Shown: positions 17,629-25,043 of the stretch, piece after piece
How positions within the stretch are numbered: position 1 is the stretch's first letter
Layout: each line of letters opens with the position of its first letter
Virus record (IMG/VR): IMGVR_UViG_3300022208_000011
Location: 1 to 39,970 of that record
Strand: one strand, 5' to 3'
Length of the DNA stretch: 39,970 nt
Origin: a virus
Program-made: the position numbers and the translations under genes
The notes under the pieces: generated by a model
What the model was told of the DNA's origin: nothing
Database searches by the model: none
Seen by the model: the letters and a program-made list of their open reading frames with translations, nothing else

Positions 17629-18194
17629 TATACAACGATGCGAAGTTCACCTGTTGCTGTTTTGTAAACATCATTTACAACTAATCCACCAGAAATAGCA
17701 GCAGAATTGTTGGCGTAAGTAGAAAGACCATTTAATTTTGCAATTCCACCAATCGTTGCTGCACCTGTAGAGGCGATGGACGTTGCTATTACAGCACCAG
17801 TGGAAGCCAATGATGCTACGCTTGCCGCGCCAGATGATGTTAGTGAGGTTGCTGTAATTGCTCCAGCAGAAACCGCTCCAGTAGTAGTCAATGGCTGGCT
17901 ACCAAGATCAACTGGGCCAACTTGAAGAACGCTATTAAGCGTAGCAAATTCTACGGTTCCAGTAGATGATTTAGCTAGGACAGTATTGTTAGCTCCGTTT
18001 GTCCAAGTAAGATTGCTTGCGCTATCAGTCTTCAAGACTTGCTGGGCTGCTGGAGTCTGGATGGTCTTTTGGCAAGCAGCAGAGTCTTCTACAACCAATC
18101 GTTTGCCGTTGGCTGTTGTCTCAAGTGGTTCACACAACAGAGGATATTCAGTGTCGCATGGCGGGCATGGAGTGCAAGGCGTGCAGAGGCTCAT
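17628..18194 (-). CDS. Fibre-like protein with Cys-rich N-terminus (188 aa)
   Basis: It begins with seven Cys in about the first 40 residues (Cys-Thr-Pro-Cys-Thr-Pro-Cys-Pro-Pro-Cys). Residues ~95-160 form a low-complexity Ala/Ser/Thr repeat, with units like Thr-Ser-x-Ala-Ser-Thr-Gly-Ala, as in beta-helical or extended fibre shafts. A short C-terminal beta segment follows. It is probably a structural fibre or whisker. The start overlaps the preceding membrane-protein stop (ATGA) and the stop overlaps the nozzle start (TAATG). No Shine-Dalgarno sequence. Receptor-binding function is inferred. Confidence 0.6.
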   Translation of the reverse strand: MSLCTPCTPCPPCDTEYPLLCEPLETTANGKRLVVEDSAACQKTIQTPAAQQVLKTDSASNLTWTNGANNTVLAKSSTGTVEFATLNSVLQVGPVDLGSQPLTTTGAVSAGAITATSLTSSGAASVASLASTGAVIATSIASTGAATIGGIAKLNGLSTYANNSAAISGGLVVNDVYKTATGELRIVV

Positions 18195-18490
18195 AGTATT
18201 TGTAAGATTATTGCTATTGTTATTACGATTACAGATGGGATTGTCAAGTCTGCAAGCATCGCTTTCAGCGTCCAGTATTTCGGATTGAACCCACCAAACA
18301 CACTCATATCTTTTCTCAGCTTACTCGCAGATGCTTCGATGTTCCGATACTCTGCTTGAGCAATCTCCCTTCCAGCAAAGAAGAACATCCCAGCAACCGC
18401 TCCGATAAACGGGTTCTTTGTTAGGGCGTATCCAATTCCTTGGAACGCAAGGCAGATTAGGACATGTGAGATGTTGAGGAAGTTTTTCAA
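18191..18490 (-). CDS. Small membrane protein, holin-like (99 aa)
   Basis: Two to three predicted membrane segments (about residues 8-25, 28-42 and 78-98) around a soluble loop with Gly-Arg-Glu-Ile-Ala-Gln-Ala-Glu, a pattern familiar in small phage membrane proteins near lysis or tail genes. It starts with TTG at 18490; an ATG one frame over terminates at once. It lies in the fibre cluster, not beside the amidase, so it could be a second holin, an antiholin, or a superinfection-exclusion protein. Function inferred from topology only. Confidence 0.55.
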   Translation of the reverse strand: MKNFLNISHVLICLAFQGIGYALTKNPFIGAVAGMFFFAGREIAQAEYRNIEASASKLRKDMSVFGGFNPKYWTLKAMLADLTIPSVIVITIAIILQIL

Positions 18491-18503
18491 AACATTTTAA
18501 TGT

Positions 18504-18686
18504 TTATACTTGTGGATGATTTTCTGCTTTTTCTCTGCGTTCGTCATATTCCAACGCTTGTTGCTCTTTGATCTGTTGGTTAATGTGAGCGATTAGCGGT
18601 GCAGAAATTCGATATGGCAGTTCCACGATTGCTGCGTTTAATACTTGTAGTTGCTGTTCAGTAAATGTGATTGCGAATGATTTCAT
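18504..18686 (-). CDS. Spike partner protein, copy 1 (60 aa)
   Basis: Helical 60-aa protein with core Leu-Asn-Ala-Ala-Ile-Val-Glu-Leu-Pro-Tyr-Arg-Ile and a charged tail ending Ala-Glu-Asn-His-Pro-Gln-Val. It follows the shorter pectate-lyase-fold spike with one base between stop and start (TAATATG). A second copy (19917..20090) follows the other spike with the same spacing; 46 of 57 aligned residues are identical. The strict pairing suggests a job tied to the spike, such as assembly chaperone, trimerisation aid or attachment adaptor. No known family is recognised. Confidence 0.75.
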   Translation of the reverse strand: MKSFAITFTEQQLQVLNAAIVELPYRISAPLIAHINQQIKEQQALEYDERREKAENHPQV

Positions 18687-18687
18687 A

Positions 18688-19920
18688 TTAAGTTGTTAAA
18701 TTTGAGATAAGGCCAAGATTTGCAAGTGCTTGACAAAGACTATCAAGCGCAGCGTTTCCTCCCTTTGAGCCAGTTACATTTGGTTTTGTTATTGGCTCAT
18801 AACCAAAAAAACCAATTCCAGTGTGACTCACATTTATCAAGATGTCGTTGTTTTCGTTTGTCAACTGCACCCCGCCAACACCTTTTCCCTTTATTACGAC
18901 ACTTGCGTTTGCCGCGCTACTCAGAACGGACAATGAAGGCAATCCAGACGCGCTGGCTAAAATGCGAAGATATGAATTTGCAGAAGGAGTTGTTGGGCCA
19001 ACTAGAAGAGATGGAAGCCACATTTCTGTCTCAAGAAATGTAGCATCATTTACTTTAATAAAATGCCCACATTGTCCTGCATTCATTCCAATTGCAACGC
19101 CCGTTGTAGAAATTGTTCCAAGACCATTTGCATTATTAAATGCAATTCCTTGGTTAAATGGAGATTGTGCATTGTTATTTTGGATAACAATAGCAGCCAC
19201 CGAAGGGTATGACCCAATTGAATCAATCAAAAGTCCATACGCTTGTCCAGTTGGACTTACATTGTGACTGTCAATTTCACACGCAACCCCAACTCCATTA
19301 GCAGAAACATAAGTTCCGAAATTAGACCCAAATGCGTGATTCCCATCAACAGCAACTTCGGCATTGGCGTATATTCCAACTGTTACTGCGTTTGGTGTAG
19401 ACCCTTTTAAAAAAATAGAAGTTCCAACAACGTGTTGATATGCATCAAACTCAGTGGTTACATTTTTGTAAAGAGTATCATACCCAATAGATGGGTATCC
19501 ACCAATAATTGGCATCGCATTTTGAAAATCTAAAACATTTTGAGTAAATTTTACATTTGGATCAATAGTTGCTTTAAAATCTTTAATAGGAGGAACAACA
19601 TTTGAAGTAAGTTTAAAGTTTCCTGAGGGGACATAAACTTCATTACTTGCAGCAACATTTACAGCAGCGGCAATTGCAGCGTAATCATCCGCTACCCCAT
19701 CACCCACTGCACCAAAATCCTTCACGTTAACTACATCAGCAAACCTGTTTGCCAATGTCCTGGCTGTAGTTGATCCAGTTGCCGTTACGCTGGAGCCGTT
19801 CAGCCCTACAAAGCTATTTGCCGTGACTACGCCAGCGTTGCTCACAGTCATCTGGTCAACGCCACCTACGCCGATGATTGCCTGTGTTCCGTCTGTGGAT
19901 GCTTTAATGTTTGCGCTCAT
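18688..19920 (-). CDS. Tail spike, pectate-lyase-fold type (410 aa)
   Basis: The N-terminal ~60 residues form an anchor, followed by Thr-Thr-Ala-Arg-Thr-Leu-x-x-Arg-Phe and the Val-Lys-Asp-Phe-Gly-Ala-Val-Gly-Asp-Gly motif (~70-80) that begins many pectate-lyase-3/beta-helix spikes. The rest is beta-rich with Asn ladders and Gly turns. Such spikes bind and often degrade surface polysaccharide; no catalytic residues could be assigned. It shares its N-terminal ~100 residues in pattern with the spike at 20092..21597 but differs downstream, so the receptor domain has diverged or been swapped. The start overlaps the partner gene by ATGA. Confidence 0.78.
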   Translation of the reverse strand: MSANIKASTDGTQAIIGVGGVDQMTVSNAGVVTANSFVGLNGSSVTATGSTTARTLANRFADVVNVKDFGAVGDGVADDYAAIAAAVNVAASNEVYVPSGNFKLTSNVVPPIKDFKATIDPNVKFTQNVLDFQNAMPIIGGYPSIGYDTLYKNVTTEFDAYQHVVGTSIFLKGSTPNAVTVGIYANAEVAVDGNHAFGSNFGTYVSANGVGVACEIDSHNVSPTGQAYGLLIDSIGSYPSVAAIVIQNNNAQSPFNQGIAFNNANGLGTISTTGVAIGMNAGQCGHFIKVNDATFLETEMWLPSLLVGPTTPSANSYLRILASASGLPSLSVLSSAANASVVIKGKGVGGVQLTNENNDILINVSHTGIGFFGYEPITKPNVTGSKGGNAALDSLCQALANLGLISNLTT

Positions 19921-20090
19921 AGTTGTGGATGATTTTCTGCTGATTCTCTGCGTTCGTCAAACTCCAGCATTTGCTGTTCTTTGATCTGTTGGTTGATATG
20001 GGTAATCAATGGCGCAGAAATACGATAAGGTAGCTCCACGATTGCTGCGTTAAGGATGCTCAATTGTTGTTCGTTGAATTCAATTTTCAT
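19917..20090 (-). CDS. Spike partner protein, copy 2 (57 aa)
   Basis: 57 aa, ending Ala-Glu-Asn-His-Pro-Gln-Leu and overlapping the start of the next spike by four bases (ATGA). It begins one base after the stop of the longer spike (TAATATG). It differs from copy 1 at 11 of 57 aligned positions, mostly in the first six residues. DNA identity is clear in the central part too, so the copies arose by duplication of a spike-plus-partner unit. No transmembrane segment, no Cys. A chaperone or adaptor role is inferred from the pairing. Confidence 0.75.
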   Translation of the reverse strand: MKIEFNEQQLSILNAAIVELPYRISAPLITHINQQIKEQQMLEFDERRESAENHPQL

Positions 20091-20091
20091 A

Positions 20092-21597
20092 TTATTTTGC
20101 TGTCCAGCCAGTATTTCCAGAACCGCTTGTTTTTACATAAAATACAGTTGTTGGGGTAAGCCCGGCTCCATTTGAATAAATGCTTCCAACGGCAGCAGTC
20201 ACATTTCCTTCTGGCGATCCTGATCCAGTAATCCATGTTAATCCACTATTATTAAAAGATGTTGCTTGAATTAATCCGTTTGAGATTAATGATTTATTTA
20301 ATGTATTATTTTCTAATACTGGAAGGGATGTTGAAAGGTTTTTATTTCCAAAAATATTTCCATTATTTGATCCAACTACAACAAATGGAGTTCCTGTAAA
20401 ATCAGTTAATCCTGTTCCATAAAAATGATTATTTAAAACCCAGTAATTAGATACTGTATTAATCGTCAATGCATATGTTGCAGGAGTAGTGCTGGTAAAT
20501 GTATTTCCTTCAATCCAAATATTATTTGTGTTATTTCCAATTCCTTGTTCTACTTGAACACATTGACCTGCGCTTGTCGCTCCACCGCATAGCCAATTAT
20601 CACGAATTTTGATATGAGAAATTGATGAACCTGTTACTCCACTAATGTAAATAGCTTTACCATTTGTTCCTGTTTGGTCAATAAGGTTATTAAAAATGCT
20701 TATTTCTAATCCAGCATTAATTTCAATTTGATTTGCTGATGCCCCAGTGCAAAGGAATGTGTTGCTGAAAACTCTGACTCCTTCGGCTTGCTGTGTAATT
20801 AAACCAAATAAAATAGCTTTATTTCCACCTAAAACATAGTTATTACAAATAGTTGCATTCATTGCAGAATCTGCACAATGAATTGACAAATTACAATCTG
20901 TAAAATTATTTTCTTTTATTGTATATGCGTCTGTAAATAGAATTATAGCAGTTGCGAAAGTAGAAAAATAACAATTAGAAACTAAAATTTTGTTATTATT
21001 AATACCTCCATCAAACCTAAGTGCTGCGGCTCCTGTTGTTAAAACTCCGTCAAATTGTAATTTTTCTATAAAAACAATATCGCCCAGAGCTTGAAATGCA
21101 ATAGAGACAGCACTGGTTGGTTTAATTACACTTCCCCAACCAATTCCTCTTAAATTTATTCCACTTAATCCAGAAGAACTTGGTAATGTAATAGTGGATG
21201 ATATTTTATATGTGCCTTCTGGAAAGAAAACTTCTCCAAATGGAGATGTTGAATTAATTGCAGCCTGAATCGCAGCAGTGTCATCAGCAACTCCATCACC
21301 TACTGCTCCAAAGTCTTTTACATTCACTACATCAGTAAACCTGTCTGCCAGCGAACGAGCAGTTGTGCTGCCTGTAGCAATCGCAGTTGAGTTGCTGATA
21401 TTACCAAGACCAGTTGTTCCAGCAAACGAAACATTCCCACTTGCATCTACACTCAATACATCCTGCGTAGTTGCTCCAGAATTGCCCCGTGCCAGCTTAA
21501 TCGTGCCGTCTGGTGACGATGGCACTGCCAGAGTGAAGTTCTGCGTTTCTGTATTAGATTGTCCGATCTGGACTGCGTTTGATTTGATTAGACTCAT
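20092..21597 (-). CDS. Tail spike, pectate-lyase-fold type (501 aa)
   Basis: The N-terminal head is followed by Thr-Thr-Ala-Arg-Ser-Leu-Ala-Asp-Arg-Phe and Val-Lys-Asp-Phe-Gly-Ala-Val-Gly-Asp-Gly near residue 90, then a long right-handed beta-helix-like body (~110-430) of short strands with Asn-Asn/Asn-Cys turns. The C-terminus (Ser-Gly-Ser-Gly-Asn-Thr-Gly-Trp) is of a type seen at trimer tips. It probably binds or cuts a host glycan. The coding sequence is strikingly A/T-rich (some 60-base stretches ~20-25% GC) compared with the flanks, a sign of recent acquisition. The start overlaps the previous gene as ATGA. Confidence 0.8.
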   Translation of the reverse strand: MSLIKSNAVQIGQSNTETQNFTLAVPSSPDGTIKLARGNSGATTQDVLSVDASGNVSFAGTTGLGNISNSTAIATGSTTARSLADRFTDVVNVKDFGAVGDGVADDTAAIQAAINSTSPFGEVFFPEGTYKISSTITLPSSSGLSGINLRGIGWGSVIKPTSAVSIAFQALGDIVFIEKLQFDGVLTTGAAALRFDGGINNNKILVSNCYFSTFATAIILFTDAYTIKENNFTDCNLSIHCADSAMNATICNNYVLGGNKAILFGLITQQAEGVRVFSNTFLCTGASANQIEINAGLEISIFNNLIDQTGTNGKAIYISGVTGSSISHIKIRDNWLCGGATSAGQCVQVEQGIGNNTNNIWIEGNTFTSTTPATYALTINTVSNYWVLNNHFYGTGLTDFTGTPFVVVGSNNGNIFGNKNLSTSLPVLENNTLNKSLISNGLIQATSFNNSGLTWITGSGSPEGNVTAAVGSIYSNGAGLTPTTVFYVKTSGSGNTGWTAK

Positions 21598-21899
21598 ACG
21601 ATTGTGTAAGTGCTGCCTGATGGTACTGTTAGTGTGACTCCGGGGTTTACTGTGATTGGCCCTGCGGACATTGCGTTGCGTCCCTCTGTAATGGTGTAGT
21701 CGGTTACCATTACTGAATCATTCTCGTAGAATACTCCAAAGGTGTTTCCACCTACTGGAGCCTTGCCGCCAGATGATCCCCCAGCCGCCTCTACCGCAAG
21801 ACGGGCATAGTAAGCTGCACGGTCAGCAATCGCATTCATTGCAGACTCACTTGGCCCACACGGATTGCATCTTGAACTTCTGGAATTTCCGCAACTCAT
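21594..21899 (-). CDS. Short fibre tip protein sharing a C-terminal domain with the collagen-like fibre (101 aa)
   Basis: Cys-rich start (Ser-Cys-Gly-Asn-x5-Cys-Asn-Pro-Cys-Gly), a short Ala-rich helix, a Gly/Ser hinge, then a ~48-residue C-terminal domain with Tyr-Thr-Ile-x3-Arg-Asn-Ala-x-Ser-x-Gly-Pro-Ile-Thr-Val and Val-Pro-x-Gly-x-x-Tyr/Trp-Thr. The same domain ends the collagen-like protein at 21959..22999. In effect it is that fibre without the collagen shaft. Domains of this type occur at the ends of phage fibres, for example in cyanophages. Palindrome site 4 lies 6 bp before the start codon, and there is no Shine-Dalgarno sequence. Confidence 0.65.
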   Translation of the reverse strand: MSCGNSRSSRCNPCGPSESAMNAIADRAAYYARLAVEAAGGSSGGKAPVGGNTFGVFYENDSVMVTDYTITEGRNAMSAGPITVNPGVTLTVPSGSTYTIV

Positions 21900-21905
21900 A
21901 GTTTA

Positions 21906-21921
21906 TTATCGTTAACGATAA
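21906..21921. promoter_or_regulatory. 16-bp palindrome, site 4 (TTATCGTTAACGATAA)
   Basis: Perfect copy between the collagen-like gene and the 101-aa fibre gene, 6 bp from the latter's ATG. Its right half plus the next base gives GATAAT, a -10-like hexamer. Confidence 0.72.
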
Positions 21922-21958
21922 GGTTGGTTGATTTTAATGCAAGCATTATTTTTTAATG

Positions 21959-22999
<1,041 letters not shown>

Positions 23000-23010
23000 A
23001 TTTTGCGTTA

Positions 23011-23040
23011 ATTATATAATTCAGCTTTGGTTTATGTCAA
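23011..23040 (-). promoter_or_regulatory. Consensus sigma70-type promoter for the collagen-like fibre
   Basis: On the minus strand TTGACA (23040..23035), an 18-bp spacer and TATAAT (23016..23011) match both consensus hexamers exactly. It fits in the 47-bp gap after the phosphoesterase stop. Only 11 bases separate the -10 box from the ATG, so the mRNA would have a very short leader or none. Confidence 0.72.
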
Positions 23041-23046
23041 GCGACT

Positions 23047-23934
23047 TTACTTGGCTTCGTAGAGTTCGTATTCGGCTGGGTTCTTCTTTCCGCTTATATC
23101 AGAACTTGGTTGATAGATGCGTAGCCACCATGCGCCCGTAGGTTTGGGTGGTTTGCCAGTCTCGATGTGCCAGCCTCCGTGTCCATCTTCGTATTCTTCC
23201 TTGTAGCCAGCGATCTTAACGTGTGTCTGACGTTCGTGTACTACTTTGTCAGATCCGTTTAGCCTAATCCTTTGCACTGCTACCTGCCAGCTTTCGTGGA
23301 CGTGTCCAGTTGCGATGATGTCAGCGTCTGAGACGTAGACTGATTGTCTATTAGTTTGGATGACACCGCGAGTCACTGGGCCACCTCCTCCTGCCCCGTG
23401 GAAGTACCATAGCTTGAGGCTGTTGTTAGAGCGTTTGCCGTTTGAGATGTGGAAGCGGATATAGCCAGAGTATCCTCCGCGCCTTGCTATCCCACCATCT
23501 GCTCTCAACCTTTCAGTAAGCCTCTCTGTTAAATCTGTTTCGTGGTTCTTGTGGATTGCTGATTCGTGGTTCCCTACTCCGCGAACCGTGACAAGTTTAG
23601 CGTAAGGTTTAAGATATTCGCTCGCCGTATTCACAAGCGAGTCGAGATAGTTGTTGTTCGCGTGTTCTGGGCGGATGTCTTTCTTGCTGGAGCGACGATC
23701 ATACTTTCCTTGCATAGCGCAAAAGAAGTCTCCGAAGTCCAGAATTGGAGCATTTCTTTCCACGGCCAAATCCAAGTGCTTCTTTAGTTTCTTCCTGTCA
23801 CATTTCGGGTTGTCCCAGTGGACATCACTCTGCAACAAGAACCATTGCTCGTCTCCTACTCCAGCTAGATTAATATAAAAGATATGAACATTCCTGCTTT
23901 CTTCTTTAAAAGACCACGTTACTTTTGATTTCAT
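23047..23934 (-). CDS. Calcineurin-like metallophosphoesterase
   Basis: 295 aa from the ATG at 23934, which overlaps the amidase stop as ATGA; the longer frame from 23985 would lie inside the amidase gene. Family motifs are in order: Ser-Asp37-Val-His39-Trp, Gly-Asp69-Phe-Phe, Gly-Asn122-His123-Glu124, a His-Gly, then Gly-His-Val-His-Glu near residue 230. These residues bind the two metals in this family. Substrate unknown: candidates are phosphodiesters, nucleotides or a cell-surface phosphate bond. Being the last gene of the lysis cassette, it could remove teichoic or phosphate decorations, but nucleic-acid processing is as possible. Confidence 0.85.
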   Translation of the reverse strand: MKSKVTWSFKEESRNVHIFYINLAGVGDEQWFLLQSDVHWDNPKCDRKKLKKHLDLAVERNAPILDFGDFFCAMQGKYDRRSSKKDIRPEHANNNYLDSLVNTASEYLKPYAKLVTVRGVGNHESAIHKNHETDLTERLTERLRADGGIARRGGYSGYIRFHISNGKRSNNSLKLWYFHGAGGGGPVTRGVIQTNRQSVYVSDADIIATGHVHESWQVAVQRIRLNGSDKVVHERQTHVKIAGYKEEYEDGHGGWHIETGKPPKPTGAWWLRIYQPSSDISGKKNPAEYELYEAK

Positions 23935-24470
23935 TTTATTTGGTTTAGTGTTTTGGTTAGGATTGCATGTGCCTGGGGGGAACAATCATCCTTACGACCT
24001 GGAGCTATATCTGCATGTCGCAAAACATTTTTAACAGGGATATCAAATTCATCCATAATTGGAATCAGATATTCTACAGCAGAAAGAATTGCATCTTCTG
24101 AGATTGGGGTTGTGTGTGTATCTCCCTCCCACGATACCCCTACAGACCAACTGTTGGCATCTTTCTTTCCATTAAATGATGAGACTCCAGCGTGCCATGT
24201 TCTTTGTGTAGCATCTGCCAATATTGTGCGCTTCCCGTCTCTAGCAATAATACAATGGTAACTTACTTTACTTGCGGGATTGCAACACCAAGCCACACTC
24301 CCAGCATAAGCACCACTAGTATGATGCACAATAATGTGGGTTGGCTTTATCTTTCTCCCAGCAGATACATTTGGGGTCTGCTTGATCGTTTGTTGATAAT
24401 ACCTCTTCTGAGGAAGGGGAGGCATAGCTGGTTTCTTTTTAAATAGATTATCCAGCCAACGGAAAATCAT
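23931..24470 (-). CDS. N-acetylmuramoyl-L-alanine amidase (endolysin)
   Basis: 179 aa, amidase-2/PGRP family as in T7 lysozyme. Zinc-site motifs: His49-His50-Thr-Ser-Gly, Trp-His93-Ala-Gly, and Arg-His152-Ala-Asp-Ile-Ala-Pro-Gly-Arg-Lys with Cys163 in Asp-Asp-Cys-Ser-Pro. His49 or His50, His152 and Cys163 correspond to the three zinc ligands. It cuts the bond between MurNAc and L-alanine in peptidoglycan. The first ~20 residues are basic/hydrophobic with Pro and give no cleavable signal, so export depends on a holin. The start overlaps the lipoprotein gene (ATGA) and the end overlaps the phosphoesterase (ATGA). Confidence 0.92.
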   Translation of the reverse strand: MIFRWLDNLFKKKPAMPPLPQKRYYQQTIKQTPNVSAGRKIKPTHIIVHHTSGAYAGSVAWCCNPASKVSYHCIIARDGKRTILADATQRTWHAGVSSFNGKKDANSWSVGVSWEGDTHTTPISEDAILSAVEYLIPIMDEFDIPVKNVLRHADIAPGRKDDCSPQAHAILTKTLNQIK

Positions 24471-24637
24471 TTGTTAAATGTTGGCTTAGGAAGCTCTTTG
24501 GTTTGAGGTAGCTGATATGTGAATGTTCCGAAATCTGTTTCGATCCCAAAACGAATAGTCTCACAGCCAGACATAATTATCGTTACCGATAATAGACATA
24601 AAACCAATACCAATGCTTTTATATATTTGTGGTTCAT
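24467..24637 (-). CDS. Small lipoprotein, Rz1-like outer-membrane spanin candidate (56 aa)
   Basis: The signal peptide has a basic start (Met-Asn-His-Lys-Tyr-Ile-Lys), a hydrophobic core and an Ile-Met-Ser-Gly-Cys25 lipobox. The mature part is ~32 residues with Pro near its end. Both ends overlap neighbours as ATGA (holin-like gene before, amidase after), strong support for a real gene. In Gram-negative phages tiny lipoproteins here are o-spanins that fuse the membranes after endolysin action; no clear i-spanin partner is seen. The palindrome at 24577..24592 lies inside the signal-peptide codons and encodes Leu-Ser-Val-Thr-Ile. Confidence 0.8.
   Translation of the reverse strand: MNHKYIKALVLVLCLLSVTIIMSGCETIRFGIETDFGTFTYQLPQTKELPKPTFNK
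24577..24592. promoter_or_regulatory. 16-bp palindrome, site 5 (TTATCGTTACCGATAA)
   Basis: It lies within the signal-peptide codons of the lipoprotein gene, ~110 bp upstream of the amidase start. The codons are read in a different phase from the copies inside structural genes. Confidence 0.65.
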
Positions 24638-24807
24638 TTTTCTTTACGGAAAACTTCGTAGATTCCGATAAGTCCAATAACACCAGTAGAGATAGCCGCA
24701 AATTGATCTGGCTGTAATTTCAAGCCAACCAAAGATACAATGGTGGCTAGCCCAGCCCATGTGGATTTTTCTTTCAAGCGATTAATAAGAATTTCAATAA
24801 TTTTCAT
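24634..24807 (-). CDS. Holin-like small membrane protein (57 aa)
   Basis: The ATG at 24807 is chosen for its AAAGGAAAAT ribosome-binding sequence; an upstream ATG at 24861 overlaps the preceding gene. An N-terminal amphipathic Lys/Ile segment is followed by one or two hydrophobic stretches (about 17-32 and 38-52, Ile-Ser-Thr-Gly-Val-Ile-Gly-Leu-Ile-Gly) and a Lys-Glu-Lys tail. Size, charge and position before spanin and amidase fit a holin that opens the inner membrane. The stop overlaps the lipoprotein start (ATGA). No family assigned with certainty. Confidence 0.72.
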   Translation of the reverse strand: MKIIEILINRLKEKSTWAGLATIVSLVGLKLQPDQFAAISTGVIGLIGIYEVFRKEK

Positions 24808-24823
24808 ATTTTCCTTTCGATGG

Positions 24824-25042
24824 TTATCCAACGAACTTTGTTTTGAACCATTCAAACGCAATTGTCCAGCAGAAAATTAACGCTGCTATAACACCGAACA
24901 CATATCCGCGCTGGTGTTCTAGTGTTCGTAACCTTTCATCAAACTCATCAAATTTCGTTGATGTCTGCTTTTGGAAGTCTAAGACCATATCAAGTTTCCC
25001 TAATACAATTCCCAGTTTTTGATTGATATCGTCTTCGTTCAT
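24824..25042 (-). CDS. XhlA-like membrane protein of the lysis cassette (72 aa)
   Basis: N-terminal ~45 residues are charged with heptads (Ile-x-x-Lys-Leu-Gly-x-Val-Leu-Gly-Lys-Leu) and a Phe-Asp-Glu-Phe-Asp-Glu-Arg-Leu coiled-coil segment; residues ~48-66 form a single hydrophobic helix, then Lys-Thr-Lys. This layout resembles haemolysin XhlA, which works with a holin. The reversed topology (C-terminal membrane helix) argues against a classical i-spanin. It begins one base after the stop of the large fibre gene (TAATATG) without a Shine-Dalgarno sequence. Confidence 0.65.
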   Translation of the reverse strand: MNEDDINQKLGIVLGKLDMVLDFQKQTSTKFDEFDERLRTLEHQRGYVFGVIAALIFCWTIAFEWFKTKFVG

Positions 25043-25043
25043 A

